A model generated the notes under the pieces. That model saw only the letters and a program-made list of their open reading frames with translations, had not been told where the DNA came from and searched no databases. From the NCBI GenBank assembly GCA_004102805.1, contig SCEG01000006.1, positions 28,927-92,926 on the forward strand: a stretch of DNA of 64,000 bases. The letters are read 5' to 3'. Position numbers and translations under genes: made by a program. This DNA comes from Muribaculaceae bacterium Isolate-002 (NCI). Lineage in GTDB: Bacteria; Bacteroidota; Bacteroidia; Bacteroidales; Muribaculaceae. Positions 47,078 through 56,740 of the stretch are shown piece by piece. Numbering within the stretch: the first letter of the stretch is position 1; each line of letters starts with the position of its first letter.

Positions 47078-47109
47078 CAAATATACGAAATTTTCAGCCC
47101 GAATCCAAA
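47078..47109 (-). promoter_or_regulatory. Promoter of uvrB-ygiQ-peptidase
   Basis: Minus-strand TTTG (47106-47109), a 20-base spacer and TATATTTG (47078-47085) fit the Bacteroidales consensus. The leader to the uvrB ATG is about 20 bases. No SOS-type LexA box is recognised. Confidence 0.7.
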
Positions 47110-47303
47110 TAAACGATATCAAATTTTGTGTGATTTTTATGTGTGTTTCGCTCGATCTGAGCTTTGTTAAAATCCTGATTCAGTCAATGTTCAGGCTCTG
47201 GCAAGTGCAATTAATACCGGATTTCTCTATAAATGTTAAAATCATGAAAGATTAAATAGATAAAATTAACATCAAAATTCACATTCGCAACGTTATTATT
47301 ATA

Positions 47304-47311
47304 TAACTTTG
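47304..47311 (+). promoter_or_regulatory. Putative -7 box for the bat operon
   Basis: TAACTTTG matches TAnnTTTG. A -33 TTTG is not present at standard spacing. The following leader runs about 85 bases to the moxR ATG. Confidence 0.5.
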
Positions 47312-47402
47312 TAAAAACGATAGAATAACACCTGACATTCAATAGCAGTTTCTTGTAGTTTTCTTTGGGAAATACGAGACGGCGTGAGAGGTAGGTGCAG
47401 TT

Positions 47403-48449
47403 ATGAATTTAAATAGTAAACATATAATTAATACGGCCCACATGAGCACAATACCCAACAAAATGGTCAACATTCGTGAGTTAAACGATTTGGTCGCAAG
47501 CAAAAACGACTTTGTCAAGCTTATTACAAAAGGGATGGATCAGACAATTGTCGGTCAGAAACATCTTATAGAATCACTGCTTATCGCTCTTCTTTCCAAT
47601 GGCCACGTCCTGCTGGAAGGTGTGCCGGGTTTGGCGAAAACCCTTGCCATAAAGACCCTTGCCCAGCTTATCGACGCGAAATACAGCCGCATACAGTTTA
47701 CACCTGACCTCCTTCCTGCCGACGTGCTTGGCACGATGATTTACTCAGTGCAGAAAGAGACATTTCAGATTAAGCGCGGCCCCATTTTCGCCAACTTCGT
47801 ACTTGCCGATGAAATAAACCGTGCTCCGGCCAAGGTTCAGTCGGCGTTGCTCGAATCGATGCAGGAACGCCAGGTGACCATCGGTGACACCACATTCCCC
47901 CTTGATGAGCCATTCCTCGTGATGGCGACACAGAACCCCATCGAGCAGGAGGGTACATATCCGCTTCCCGAAGCACAGGTTGACCGTTTCCTTTTGAAAG
48001 TGGTAATCGGTTACCCCTCGCGCGAGGAGGAACGGTTGATTATCCGTCAGAATATCTCAAATGAAAAGCCTCAGATAGTGCCGCTCGTGCGACCGCAGGA
48101 AATTATCGAGGCGCAGAAAATTGTCGAGATGATATATGTCGACGAAAAGATTGAGAAATATATCATAGATATCGTTTTCGCTACACGTTATCCCAAGGAA
48201 GCCGGACTTGCCGATCTTTCCAACATAATAGCCTTCGGCGCATCTCCACGTGCTTCGATTTCGCTTGCAAAAGCAGCCAGAGCCTATGCGTTCCTCCACA
48301 ATAGAGGATACGTGATTCCGGAGGATGTGCGTGCCGTGTGTCACGATGTGATGCGTCATCGTATCGGACTTACATACGAGGCTGAAGCAAATAATATCAC
48401 CGCCGACGAAATTATCTCAAACATACTCGACAAGGTCGAAGTGCCCTGA
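47403..48449 (+). CDS. MoxR family AAA+ ATPase
   Basis: AAA+ chaperone-like ATPase of 348 residues that works with VWA-domain proteins. Walker A GVPGLAKT (73-80), Walker B VLADEINRAPAK, the MQERQVTIGD loop, sensor-1 MATQNPIEQEGTYPLPEAQ and an arginine finger in DRFLLKV are visible. The MoxR-VWA partnership is established for this family. It heads the bat operon with DUF58 and two BatA/B VWA proteins following, so these are its probable substrates. An ATG at 47442 (MSTIPNK) is an alternative start closer to the usual family N-terminus. Confidence 0.95.
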   Translation: MNLNSKHIINTAHMSTIPNKMVNIRELNDLVASKNDFVKLITKGMDQTIVGQKHLIESLLIALLSNGHVLLEGVPGLAKTLAIKTLAQLIDAKYSRIQFTPDLLPADVLGTMIYSVQKETFQIKRGPIFANFVLADEINRAPAKVQSALLESMQERQVTIGDTTFPLDEPFLVMATQNPIEQEGTYPLPEAQVDRFLLKVVIGYPSREEERLIIRQNISNEKPQIVPLVRPQEIIEAQKIVEMIYVDEKIEKYIIDIVFATRYPKEAGLADLSNIIAFGASPRASISLAKAARAYAFLHNRGYVIPEDVRAVCHDVMRHRIGLTYEAEANNITADEIISNILDKVEVP

Positions 48450-48584
48450 TTTCTCTGCTTCCAGCTGACTGCGGCAACGATTTTAGAGGTTGCTTGTATC
48501 CGAGTGGAAAAAATATAAAATTGAAAGCGAAGCAGCACGGCCATTTTCTGCCTTGCTCGACCGCAGCACTTTGACTACAAAATT

Positions 48585-49460
48585 ATGGACGCTAACGAAC
48601 TCCTTAAAAAGGTAAGACGAATAGAGATAAAGACACGAGGGCTCTCCCGCAATATTTTCGCGGGAGAGTATCACTCCGCTTTCAAGGGACGAGGCATGAC
48701 ATTCTCCGAAGTCAGAGAATATCAGTATGGCGATGACATTCGCGACATCGACTGGAATGTTACCGCGCGCCATAATCATCCTTACGTGAAAGTCTATGAA
48801 GAGGAGCGCGAGATGACCGTCATGTTGCTCATCGACGTATCCTCGAGTCGCTATTTCGGTGCAGTAGGAGAGGAGAAAAGGCAGATGATAGCTGAAATTG
48901 CGGCTACCATTGCGTTTTCCGCTATACAGAATAACGATAAGGCGGGCGTGATTTTCTTTTCCGACAAAATTGAGAAATTCATACCTCCGAAGAAAGGACG
49001 AAAGCATATATTGCTGATAATCCGAGAGCTTCTCGATTTCACACCCGACAGTCAGGGCACCGACCTGTCAGTCGTGCTGAGATATTTCTCCGACGCTCTC
49101 AAAAAGCGTTGCACAACGTTCCTTATGTCTGACTATATCGATCCACACGACTATTCAAAGGCATTGAGCGTGGCTGCAAACCGACACGACATCTATGGTA
49201 TTCAGGTCTACGACAAGCGCGACAGCAAACTGCCCGACGTCGGTCTTATGCGAATTTCCGACCTCGAGACCGGCGCTGACCGATGGATCAACACCTCATC
49301 GAAAAAAGTACGGCAGGCTTTTGAAAAATGGTGGTATTGCCGCCAGCAGACTATGGTCGAGACCTTGCGCAAAAGCAGAGTCGACTTCGTGTCCGTAACT
49401 ACCGATGAAGATTATGTCGCCCCGCTTATGAGCCTGTTTAAAAAACGCAGTTTAAGGTAG
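48585..49460 (+). CDS. DUF58 domain protein (VWA-like)
   Basis: A 291-residue cytoplasmic protein of the DUF58 family, usual partner of MoxR. The signature FAGEYHSAFKGRGMTFSEVREY and YGDDIRDIDWNVTARHNHPYVKVYEEER is complete. It continues into a VWA-like fold with LLIDVSSSRYFG, a metal-adhesion (MIDAS)-type motif. It probably binds or is remodelled by MoxR. The 135-base gap after moxR has no terminator that I can see, so one transcript is likely. Confidence 0.94.
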   Translation: MDANELLKKVRRIEIKTRGLSRNIFAGEYHSAFKGRGMTFSEVREYQYGDDIRDIDWNVTARHNHPYVKVYEEEREMTVMLLIDVSSSRYFGAVGEEKRQMIAEIAATIAFSAIQNNDKAGVIFFSDKIEKFIPPKKGRKHILLIIRELLDFTPDSQGTDLSVVLRYFSDALKKRCTTFLMSDYIDPHDYSKALSVAANRHDIYGIQVYDKRDSKLPDVGLMRISDLETGADRWINTSSKKVRQAFEKWWYCRQQTMVETLRKSRVDFVSVTTDEDYVAPLMSLFKKRSLR

Positions 49461-49495
49461 CGACGGCGATAATCACTATTATTACAAGTTGTGAT

Positions 49496-50575
49496 ATGCG
49501 ACATATAGCGATAAATAAAAAAATAATTGCATTCGGACTGATGGCTTCGGCAGCTGTCGCAATGTCTGCCGCTCGTCCCGTTGTAAAGATGAGTGTTGAC
49601 TCCTCTTCAATATTGATGGGATATACTGTCGACCTGCGCCTTACAGTCAACGATGCTGATGCCTCCGACATGTCGGAGCTTATCATACGTCCTGACTCCG
49701 CTGCATCTGCACAGGAAAACAATTCCGGTTCAGGTATACTGCAGATGACTCCGGGCGTGGAAGTGGTTGAAGGATTCGAAAAGCCCACCGTCAACAGAAC
49801 CACTCGGGCTGATGGCAGCAGTGTGCTCGAATCTGTAATAAAGATACAGTCGTTCGATTCCGGAAATTACATTATTCCTCCGGTCATTTATACCAACGGA
49901 CATGACACCGTGCTTTCCAACAGTGTGGCGCTCCGTGTATATCCTGTCGACACGATAACAGCCCAAAGTGACCTGAAGCCATTGAGCACAATATTACCGC
50001 CGTATAAGCGTAAACTTGTTGACTATCTGCCTGACTGGCTTGCCGACAACTGGATATACATCCTGATAGCCCTGATAATCATTGTAGGTGGAGTATGCGC
50101 ATATCTAATCCTCACCAAGAAGGTTAAAATCAATATCATTCCTCAGAAGAAACCTGAGCCTCCGTATGAAGTGGCCGTAGCCAAGCTCGCACGCCTTCGT
50201 GAGGAACAACTCTGCGAGCAGGGTCTGCAGAAAGAATATTACACCCGCCTTACCGATATCCTGCGCGAATATCTCGACCGTCGCTTCGGAATCAATGCAA
50301 TGGAGATGACTTCGACCCAGATTCGCCGCGCTCTCGCTGAGTCGCGTGATGAGATAATGTCAAAACAGCTTGTGGAGCAAGTGCTGGAAATTGCCGACTT
50401 CGTAAAATTCGCAAAAGCTCAGCCGCTTGGCGATGACAACGTCAAAGCATTTGAAGCCGCGCGCCGTTTTGTCGAGGATACACGGCCGGTGGAAATAACT
50501 GATGAAAAATCCAAGGATGACAACGCAGCAGATGCCAAGCTTTCCATAGATAAAACTGACACTCCACAGTCTTGA
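49496..50575 (+). CDS. Single-pass membrane protein of the bat operon (BatD-like)
   Basis: A 359-residue protein: a signal peptide or anchor (about 8-25), a periplasmic beta-rich domain (about 28-165) similar in style to BatD, one transmembrane helix (about 186-205), and a helical cytoplasmic domain (about 220-330) with REYLDRRFGINAMEMT and AKAQP, like the cytoplasmic tail of BatD. An acidic, disordered C-terminus follows. I recognise it as the conserved gene between DUF58 and batA in Bacteroidales bat operons. It has no accepted name that I can give with confidence. Confidence 0.8.
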   Translation: MRHIAINKKIIAFGLMASAAVAMSAARPVVKMSVDSSSILMGYTVDLRLTVNDADASDMSELIIRPDSAASAQENNSGSGILQMTPGVEVVEGFEKPTVNRTTRADGSSVLESVIKIQSFDSGNYIIPPVIYTNGHDTVLSNSVALRVYPVDTITAQSDLKPLSTILPPYKRKLVDYLPDWLADNWIYILIALIIIVGGVCAYLILTKKVKINIIPQKKPEPPYEVAVAKLARLREEQLCEQGLQKEYYTRLTDILREYLDRRFGINAMEMTSTQIRRALAESRDEIMSKQLVEQVLEIADFVKFAKAQPLGDDNVKAFEAARRFVEDTRPVEITDEKSKDDNAADAKLSIDKTDTPQS

Positions 50576-50612
50576 CCTGTAATCCGTTAAAATGAATATA
50601 ACAGAATAAAAC

Positions 50613-51617
50613 ATGCAGTTGGCTTATCCTAAAATATTATGGTTGTTTCTGATATACATTCCGCTTATAGCATGGTATATTCTCAAACAACGCAATTCAT
50701 ATCCGGCGATGAAGATTTCATCGTTGACTCCGTTTGCCGGGCTGCCGCGTTCATTCAAGGCAACCTGCCGACACATATTGTTCGCGTTTCAGCTTCTCGC
50801 ACTCGGGTGCATAATTGTGGCACTCGCCAGGCCTCAGACTCACGACCATTGGCGCAAATCATCGGTCGACGGCACTGATATTGTCCTTGCCATGGACATC
50901 TCAGGGTCAATGCTTGCCCATGACTATTACAATGGTAAGCCTGAAAAGAAAAACCGCATGGAGGCTGCGAAAGAAGTCGCAACTCGTTTTATCTCCAACC
51001 GGCAGAACGACAACATCGGTGTTGTCATATTTGCCGGAGAAGCTCTTACCGGAGTCCCCATGACAGTTGACAAAGCCACGTTGATAAATTATCTCAGCAC
51101 CGTGCGAGAAGGAATGCTGGCTGACGGCACGGCAATAGGCGATGGCCTCGCCACTGCCATCAATCGCATCAAATCGGGCAAAGCAAAGAGCAAAAGTATA
51201 ATTTTGCTGACCGACGGCACCAACAACTCGGGTATGGTAGCGCCTCTGACTGCCGCGGAAATAGCAAAAGAACTCGGCATAAAAGTATACACAATCGGTA
51301 TCGGAGCCAACGGCACGGCTGACTTCCCGCAGATTGACTATTTCGGCCGTGTCTCTTATGTGCCGTCTCCTGTCGTAATTGATGAAGCTACCCTACAGCA
51401 GATTGCAGCTCTCACCGACGGCAAATATTTCCGTGCTACAGACCAGAAAGTTTTAAATAACATATTTGAAGAAATTGACCGGCTCGAGACAACAAGTATA
51501 GATGTAAACCATTTCACTCACACAGAAGACAATTACGAACTGCTTGTGTGGATTGCGCTTGGCTTGATTCTCGCGCAAGTGCTGCTCCGTCACACATATT
51601 TGCGTTCAATTCCCTAA
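50613..51617 (+). CDS. batA: BatA, membrane-anchored VWA protein
   Basis: A 334-residue VWA-domain protein. Two N-terminal transmembrane helices (about 7-23 and 53-72) and one C-terminal helix (about 308-326) flank a VWA domain. The MIDAS motif is intact: DISGS (95-99), a Thr in ADGTAIGDGLATAI and Asp in LLTDGTNN. The VWA domain is expected in the periplasm or at the membrane, where MoxR/BatB interactions are proposed. The Bat proteins are linked to aerotolerance in Bacteroides fragilis; the mechanism is not settled. It lies 13 bases before batB. Confidence 0.94.
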   Translation: MQLAYPKILWLFLIYIPLIAWYILKQRNSYPAMKISSLTPFAGLPRSFKATCRHILFAFQLLALGCIIVALARPQTHDHWRKSSVDGTDIVLAMDISGSMLAHDYYNGKPEKKNRMEAAKEVATRFISNRQNDNIGVVIFAGEALTGVPMTVDKATLINYLSTVREGMLADGTAIGDGLATAINRIKSGKAKSKSIILLTDGTNNSGMVAPLTAAEIAKELGIKVYTIGIGANGTADFPQIDYFGRVSYVPSPVVIDEATLQQIAALTDGKYFRATDQKVLNNIFEEIDRLETTSIDVNHFTHTEDNYELLVWIALGLILAQVLLRHTYLRSIP

Positions 51618-51630
51618 TATCTACTGACTC

Positions 51631-52671
51631 ATGGACTTCGCTAATCCTAAAATATTATATCTGCTGGCGGCGCTGCCTGTTTTGCTCGCGCTCTATCTGC
51701 TGGCACGCTATTCGCGCAGACGCAAACTCGCCCGTTACGGTAACCCCGAGACGCTTGCGCCTTTGATGCCCGAAGCCTCAAAATATAAGCCTGCGATAAA
51801 AATTACCTTGCAGATGCTTGCTCTGGCATCGCTTATCATAGCGCTTGCCCGGCCGCGTCATGGAGAGCGGGAAGTGGCGGAAACGCGTGAAGGCATAGAA
51901 ATAATAATTGCCGTCGACGTGTCGCGCTCAATGCTTGCGTCTTCCACTGACGACGCAAAAGGCATATCGCGCCTTGACCGCGCCAAATATCTTTTCACCA
52001 GACTTATAAACAACCTTGAGAACGATAAAGTCGGACTTGTGGTATTTGCCGGAAACTCTTCGTTGCAGCTTCCTATCACCAATGATTTCGTATCGGCAAA
52101 AATATATATCAAAGACCTGTCTACATCAATGATCAACGAACAGGGCACCGACATAGGCGCGGCCATCGACATGGCTCTTCAGGGATTTTCGTCAGATGAG
52201 GATGTAAATAAAGCAATAATACTTCTGACTGATGCCGAGGACCACGAAGAGCAGGCCGTGGCAATGGCTGACAAAGCTCGTCAGGCCGGCGTGCAGGTCA
52301 ATGTAATCGGTGTCGGCACAGCGAAAGGCGCGCTTATACCGGTTGATGGCAGTTCGTCTGAATTCCTCAAAGATGAGAACGGCACTCCGGTCACTACTCG
52401 ATTTAACGCCGAGTCTGCCAAAATGATTGCACAGAGCGGAAACGGCAATTATATCAATGGCAATGACGCTGACGCCGACAAACAAATGATCGATCTGCTC
52501 GGACAGATTGACAAAGCGACACTCGGGTCAGTCAAATATAAGGCATCAGCCGAACGTTTCTACATATTTCTGTGGATAGCTTTCGCACTTATAATAACCG
52601 ATATTTTTGTTCTCGACCGTAAAATCGGTTGGCTGAGTAAAATTAACTTCTTTAGCAAGTCAGTAAAATGA
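51631..52671 (+). CDS. batB: BatB, membrane-anchored VWA protein
   Basis: Paralogue of BatA with the same plan (346 residues). Two N-terminal helices (about 6-25 and 60-74), a VWA domain with MIDAS DVSRS (96-100), the conserved Thr in NEQGTDIGAAIDMAL and LLTDAEDHEEQ, and a C-terminal helix (about 312-332). Its stop overlaps the batC start as ATGA, which indicates coupled translation. The tandem BatA-BatB arrangement suggests a heteromeric VWA assembly. Confidence 0.94.
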   Translation: MDFANPKILYLLAALPVLLALYLLARYSRRRKLARYGNPETLAPLMPEASKYKPAIKITLQMLALASLIIALARPRHGEREVAETREGIEIIIAVDVSRSMLASSTDDAKGISRLDRAKYLFTRLINNLENDKVGLVVFAGNSSLQLPITNDFVSAKIYIKDLSTSMINEQGTDIGAAIDMALQGFSSDEDVNKAIILLTDAEDHEEQAVAMADKARQAGVQVNVIGVGTAKGALIPVDGSSSEFLKDENGTPVTTRFNAESAKMIAQSGNGNYINGNDADADKQMIDLLGQIDKATLGSVKYKASAERFYIFLWIAFALIITDIFVLDRKIGWLSKINFFSKSVK

Positions 52672-53444
52672 AACGCCTTTTTATATCAATCATATTAGTA
52701 TTATTGTGCGCCTCAGCTTCAGTTGAACTGATGGCCTCCGAACCGGAGACAACCCGCAAGGAGCGCAATATGATATTGAAAGCAAATGAAGCTTTCAATG
52801 AAAAAGACTATGAAAAAGCCATCGAACTTTACAACATGGCGCTTGAAATTAATCCTGCGAGTGAGCGGGCTAAGTACAATCTTGCCGTAGCTATGGTAAA
52901 GAGGGCTGACGAAATAGGGGGAGCCGGAGGCAACCAACAAAGCATAAGCCCTGCGCCTCCAAATGCCGCCGACTCGCTCAGCGTCGGACTCAAGCAAAGC
53001 GCCAACAAAATCTTCAACGAGCTTTATGCCGGAAGCACCGACTTGCCGACAAGAGAAATGTCTGTCTACAATTCAGGCAATATACTTTTCAGCGAAAACG
53101 AGCTTTCCCAATGCATCGAACAATATAAAAGAGCCTTACGCCTCAATCCTGCCAACGACAACGCCCGGCACAATCTTCGGGTAGCTCAGCTGCGTATGCA
53201 ACAGCAACAGCAGAATCAAGACAATCAGGATAACCAACAGCAGGAGGACGAGAAAGACCAAAAGGAGCAAGAACAGGAACAGCAACAGCAGCCGCAGCCG
53301 CAACAACCTCAGCCGCAGCAACCTCAGCAGTCAAACTCGGAGAATATACTTAACGCAGCGCAACAGAATGAATCAAAGACGCGGCAGCGTCTTGAAAAAC
53401 AACAGGTGCCGGTTGCGCCAAGGTATCACAACAAACCGTGGTAA
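52668..53444 (+). CDS. batC: BatC, TPR protein with Gln/Pro-rich tail
   Basis: A 258-residue exported TPR protein. A signal peptide (MKRLFISIILVLLCAS...) precedes two TPR regions: EKAIELYNMALEINP (about 48-62) and the pair around ELSQCIEQYKRALRLNP (about 144-160). The last 75 residues are nearly all Gln, Glu, Asp, Pro and Asn, with QPQPQQPQ repeats at the DNA level. The tail is likely disordered. The start overlaps batB by four bases. The TPRs probably bind another Bat component. Confidence 0.9.
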   Translation: MKRLFISIILVLLCASASVELMASEPETTRKERNMILKANEAFNEKDYEKAIELYNMALEINPASERAKYNLAVAMVKRADEIGGAGGNQQSISPAPPNAADSLSVGLKQSANKIFNELYAGSTDLPTREMSVYNSGNILFSENELSQCIEQYKRALRLNPANDNARHNLRVAQLRMQQQQQNQDNQDNQQQEDEKDQKEQEQEQQQQPQPQQPQPQQPQQSNSENILNAAQQNESKTRQRLEKQQVPVAPRYHNKPW

Positions 53445-53485
53445 TACAATACAGTTTTTAGTAAATAATAATTATCAGCCTGATA

Positions 53486-55297
53486 ATGAAACGTTTTAGC
53501 TTTTTATTACTATATATATGCCTGACAGTCCTCGGTGTGGCGGCGCAAGTGTCATTCACCGTCATTCCTCCACGCAATGTCATAGCAGGTCAGCGTTTTC
53601 AGGTCGTATACCGACTCACAAACGGACAGGCCGGAAATCCAACTGTAGGAGAAATCAAGGGGTGTCAGCTTCTCTACGGTCCCTCGCGTTCGACAACTCA
53701 GTCATATCAGATTATAAATGGAGTCTCGACCTCCAATTCTACAATTGACTATACTTATGTCTATCGAGCGGATAACGCAGGCACATTCACTATTCCGGCG
53801 GCAACAATCGACGTTGACGGCAAAAAATTTCACACTGGCGAGACTACTTTCTCTGTGCTGCCGGCCGACAACAGCACCTCCTCCGGACAACCGACAGCAC
53901 GTCCCGGCGATATCTCAACTCAGACACCTGATCAAAAAATAACCGGCAATGACATTTTTGTCAGAGCCACACTCAATAAGTCGTCAGTCTATGAGCAGGA
54001 AGCTGTCGAATGCACGTTGAAGCTATATACAAAATATGACGGCATTTCGTCATTCGCCCAGACCACGCCTGAGTCATACGAAGGATTTCTTATCGAAGAG
54101 GTCGATCTGAAAAATAATCCGGTAGATATCGAGCACTACAATGGCCAGAATTATAGGGTAGTGGTGCTTAGAAAATATATCATATTCCCGCAGAAATCAG
54201 GCAAACTGACACTCAAGACGGGAGCATACGATGTAGTCGTACAGCAATATGAACGCATCGACAACGGTTACTTCTACATGACCCGGCCTGTCGAACGCAA
54301 TGTCAAACTCGCATCAAGCGATGTGACAATCAATGTAAAACCGCTGCCGACTCCGGCTCCGGTCGGTTTCAATGGAGCTGTAGGCAAATTTGATGTGAAA
54401 GGCAATCTGTCCTCACACGAGTTGCGCACCAACGAGGCCGCGTCGCTTAAATACACAATATCCGGCACCGGCAATATAAAATACATCAAAGCGCCGTCAG
54501 TCGCATTCCCGGATGAGTTCCAGCAGTATTCGCCGTCGCAGAATGTCGAAGCCAGAATCTCCGGTTCCAACGTCACAGGCAAGATGGATGTAGAGTATAC
54601 TTTTGTGCCTGAAGTTGTCGGAGATTTTGAAATCAAGGCATCTCCGTTTGTCTACTTCGACCCGTCAAAAAATGAGTATGTCACAATACCTCTGCCGTCA
54701 TACGACATAAGCGTGGCCAAAGGAGTCGGCTCGGGAAGCCAGGATTCTGATCAGCAGACAGTTAAAATCAAGAATACTGATATCAGGCATATAAAGACCG
54801 GAGACAAAGATCTTTCACACAACCATACGTTGTATGCAAAGACATTATTGTACTGGATGGTATATCCTGTGCTGGTTCTGTTGCTTGTGGTGATAACTAT
54901 GATAGCGGTCAAGCGCCACAAAGCGAATGCAGATGTTACAGCAACGCGCAGGTCTAAAGCCGGCAAAATGGCAAAAAAACGTCTTGCGGCTGCAGCTGCC
55001 CTGATGAAGAAAAACGACAGCTCGGCATTCTACGATGCGGTGCTTAAAGCATTATGGGGATATATAGGAGACAAACTCAGCATCCCGGCATCGGCTCTGA
55101 CAAGAAGCAATGTAAGCGAGGAACTGATGCGATATGGTGCCGACGAAGACACTGTCGCGCACATCATAGGAGTGCTTGACGAGTGCGAAATGGCGCGATA
55201 TACACCCGAATCGCTCAATCGACCGCTGCAAGAGGTTTACGACTCGGCTTTCAGCGCCATGAATGAGCTCCAATCAGTAAGTAAATCGGTAAAATAA
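53486..55297 (+). CDS. batD: BatD, membrane protein with large periplasmic domain
   Basis: A 603-residue protein of the BatD family. A signal peptide (cleavage near VAAQV) is followed by repeated beta-rich domains (about 22-440) with VFVRATLNKSSVYEQEAVECTL-type strands, a transmembrane helix near 457-475 (WMVYPVLVLLLVVITMIAV) and a basic helical cytoplasmic domain (about 485-600). The family is thought to scaffold BatA and BatB in the envelope. The gene starts 41 bases after batC and ends ten bases before batE. Confidence 0.93.
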   Translation: MKRFSFLLLYICLTVLGVAAQVSFTVIPPRNVIAGQRFQVVYRLTNGQAGNPTVGEIKGCQLLYGPSRSTTQSYQIINGVSTSNSTIDYTYVYRADNAGTFTIPAATIDVDGKKFHTGETTFSVLPADNSTSSGQPTARPGDISTQTPDQKITGNDIFVRATLNKSSVYEQEAVECTLKLYTKYDGISSFAQTTPESYEGFLIEEVDLKNNPVDIEHYNGQNYRVVVLRKYIIFPQKSGKLTLKTGAYDVVVQQYERIDNGYFYMTRPVERNVKLASSDVTINVKPLPTPAPVGFNGAVGKFDVKGNLSSHELRTNEAASLKYTISGTGNIKYIKAPSVAFPDEFQQYSPSQNVEARISGSNVTGKMDVEYTFVPEVVGDFEIKASPFVYFDPSKNEYVTIPLPSYDISVAKGVGSGSQDSDQQTVKIKNTDIRHIKTGDKDLSHNHTLYAKTLLYWMVYPVLVLLLVVITMIAVKRHKANADVTATRRSKAGKMAKKRLAAAAALMKKNDSSAFYDAVLKALWGYIGDKLSIPASALTRSNVSEELMRYGADEDTVAHIIGVLDECEMARYTPESLNRPLQEVYDSAFSAMNELQSVSKSVK

Positions 55298-55307
55298 ATC
55301 CATTGCA

Positions 55308-56180
55308 ATGAAATCTATATACAGGATATTGATATCACTGAGTCTTCTGGTCGCCGCAATTCCGGTTAACGCGATAGAAAACGAACCGGCCAACGACCGT
55401 TCAGCGACCGTTCAGCGAAACAACGCCGACTCAATCGCAGCATCAGAGTCGGCTACAGACCTCGACCGTATGGCTGATGAAGCATACATGCGTGGCGCTC
55501 CGCAGGATTACATCGAGGCTATCCGGCTTTACAATATGGCGATAGAGAAAGACGGCAGCTCAGCCGCCATATACTATAACCTCGGCAACGCCTACTACAG
55601 AGCGGATTCTCTGGCAAAAGCCATTATATGCTACGAACGGGCTTTGCGTCTAAATCCAACCGACAAGGATATCCGTGCAAATCTCGAATTTGTCAACGGT
55701 AAAATAATTGACGCGCAACCGACCGGAGGCATTAGCAATATCATTGTGGAGAAATCCATGCAGATGCTTTCACCCAACGGCTGGGCGGTAGTATCGATTG
55801 TGCTGTTTGTTGCAGTATTGTTGTTGACCGCCGGGTATATTTTCAGCCGGAACATACGCCTGAGGAAAGTTTTTTTCTTTATAGCTCTCATATTGTTTAT
55901 TGTAAATGTCATCTGCATCATCATAACGATAAATGCATCGTCAGTGGCAGGAGACAATAATGAGGCTATAGTCACTGCAACGTCAACGCAATTATCAACA
56001 TCACCGTCCACTCCGCTTGATGAATCTCAGAAAGCCATGCTACTGCACGAAGGGAGTAAGGTGAGAGTGATACGCGAACTGTCCACTCCAAATGACCCAC
56101 GGGTCAAAAAGTGGATTGAAGTAGAAGTCGCAGGTGACAACAGAGCCTGGATTGATGCTGAAGCGATTGAAAAGATATAA
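55308..56180 (+). CDS. batE: BatE, TPR-SH3 membrane protein
   Basis: A 290-residue protein: a signal peptide (MKSIYRILISLSLLVAA), TPR repeats (about 60-130, with SLAKAIICYERALRLNPTDKD split across two helices), two transmembrane helices (about 155-175 and 185-208) and a C-terminal SH3-like domain (about 238-288) with HEGSKVRVIRE and WIEVEVAGDNRAWIDA. SH3 domains of this type often bind cell-wall peptides. It is the last gene of the bat operon; a strong terminator follows six bases later. Confidence 0.92.
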   Translation: MKSIYRILISLSLLVAAIPVNAIENEPANDRSATVQRNNADSIAASESATDLDRMADEAYMRGAPQDYIEAIRLYNMAIEKDGSSAAIYYNLGNAYYRADSLAKAIICYERALRLNPTDKDIRANLEFVNGKIIDAQPTGGISNIIVEKSMQMLSPNGWAVVSIVLFVAVLLLTAGYIFSRNIRLRKVFFFIALILFIVNVICIIITINASSVAGDNNEAIVTATSTQLSTSPSTPLDESQKAMLLHEGSKVRVIRELSTPNDPRVKKWIEVEVAGDNRAWIDAEAIEKI

Positions 56181-56186
56181 TCACGT

Positions 56187-56222
56187 AAAAGAGCGGAATC
56201 ACTATGATTTTGCTCTTTTTTA
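56187..56222 (+). terminator. Terminator of the bat operon
   Basis: AAAAGAGCGGAATC (56187-56200) pairs with GATTTTGCTCTTTT (56206-56219), 14 base pairs including two G-T, with a five-base loop and a T run. Confidence 0.88.
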
Positions 56223-56423
56223 ATGATAATAAAAGTTTTATTCGCAGCAAAATTAACAGCCGTGACTAAAATATGTCGTAAAACATGAAAATCTATTCCA
56301 ACTTTTTTTGGCAAATTCAGATTATATTAATAATTTAGAGCGTAAATAAAATATACGATTTGTTTAACAGCATCTGCTGCTCTGAAACATATAGAAATAT
56401 TTACTAATTAAAATTTAAATATC

Positions 56424-56681
56424 ATGACTAAAACAATCACATTCAATGAACTTCGCCGTCTCAAAGACAGTTTGCCTGACGGCGCGACACATCGTATTGC
56501 TGATAAACTCAATATTACGGTTCAGACCGTCAGGAATTATTTCGGTGGCGTTAACTACGAATTCGGAAAAAACTGTGGCGTACATATCGAGCCTGGTCCC
56601 GACGGAGGCATAGTTGTCCTCGATGACACTACTATATATGACATGGCTGTAGAAATACTGCAAGAGCAAGAAAATAACTGA
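56424..56681 (+). CDS. Small HTH DNA-binding protein
   Basis: An 85-residue protein. A helix-turn-helix at about 20-40 reads ATHRIADKLNITVQTVRNYF, which fits a recognition-helix pattern. A short conserved tail, HIEPGPDGGIVVLDDTTIYD, follows. It is probably a cytoplasmic DNA-binding factor, and similar small proteins are common in Bacteroidales, though I cannot name the family. The universal-stress gene begins 59 bases downstream on the same strand, so it may regulate that gene. The 201 bases between the bat terminator and this gene are A/T-rich with no exact promoter match. Confidence 0.75.
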   Translation: MTKTITFNELRRLKDSLPDGATHRIADKLNITVQTVRNYFGGVNYEFGKNCGVHIEPGPDGGIVVLDDTTIYDMAVEILQEQENN

Positions 56682-56740
56682 TTTTACGACTACAAATTTA
56701 TCAAAGCGAAAGACATTAATGTCTGCGACAATCTGCCGAT

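Larger units (their letters stand above)
47053..47402. other. Divergent intergenic region uvrB-moxR (350 bases)
   Basis: No open reading frame or RNA gene is seen. It holds a complete minus-strand promoter for uvrB near 47.09 kb and a plus-strand -7 box for the bat operon near 47.31 kb. The long A/T-rich middle (47110-47300) has no repeat or hairpin I can support. The bat leader after the -7 box is about 90 bases. Confidence 0.6.

Noticed and set aside
53281..53332. CAG/CAA repeats as a mobile or satellite element
   Set aside because: They are in frame inside batC and explained by a Gln/Pro-rich protein tail.
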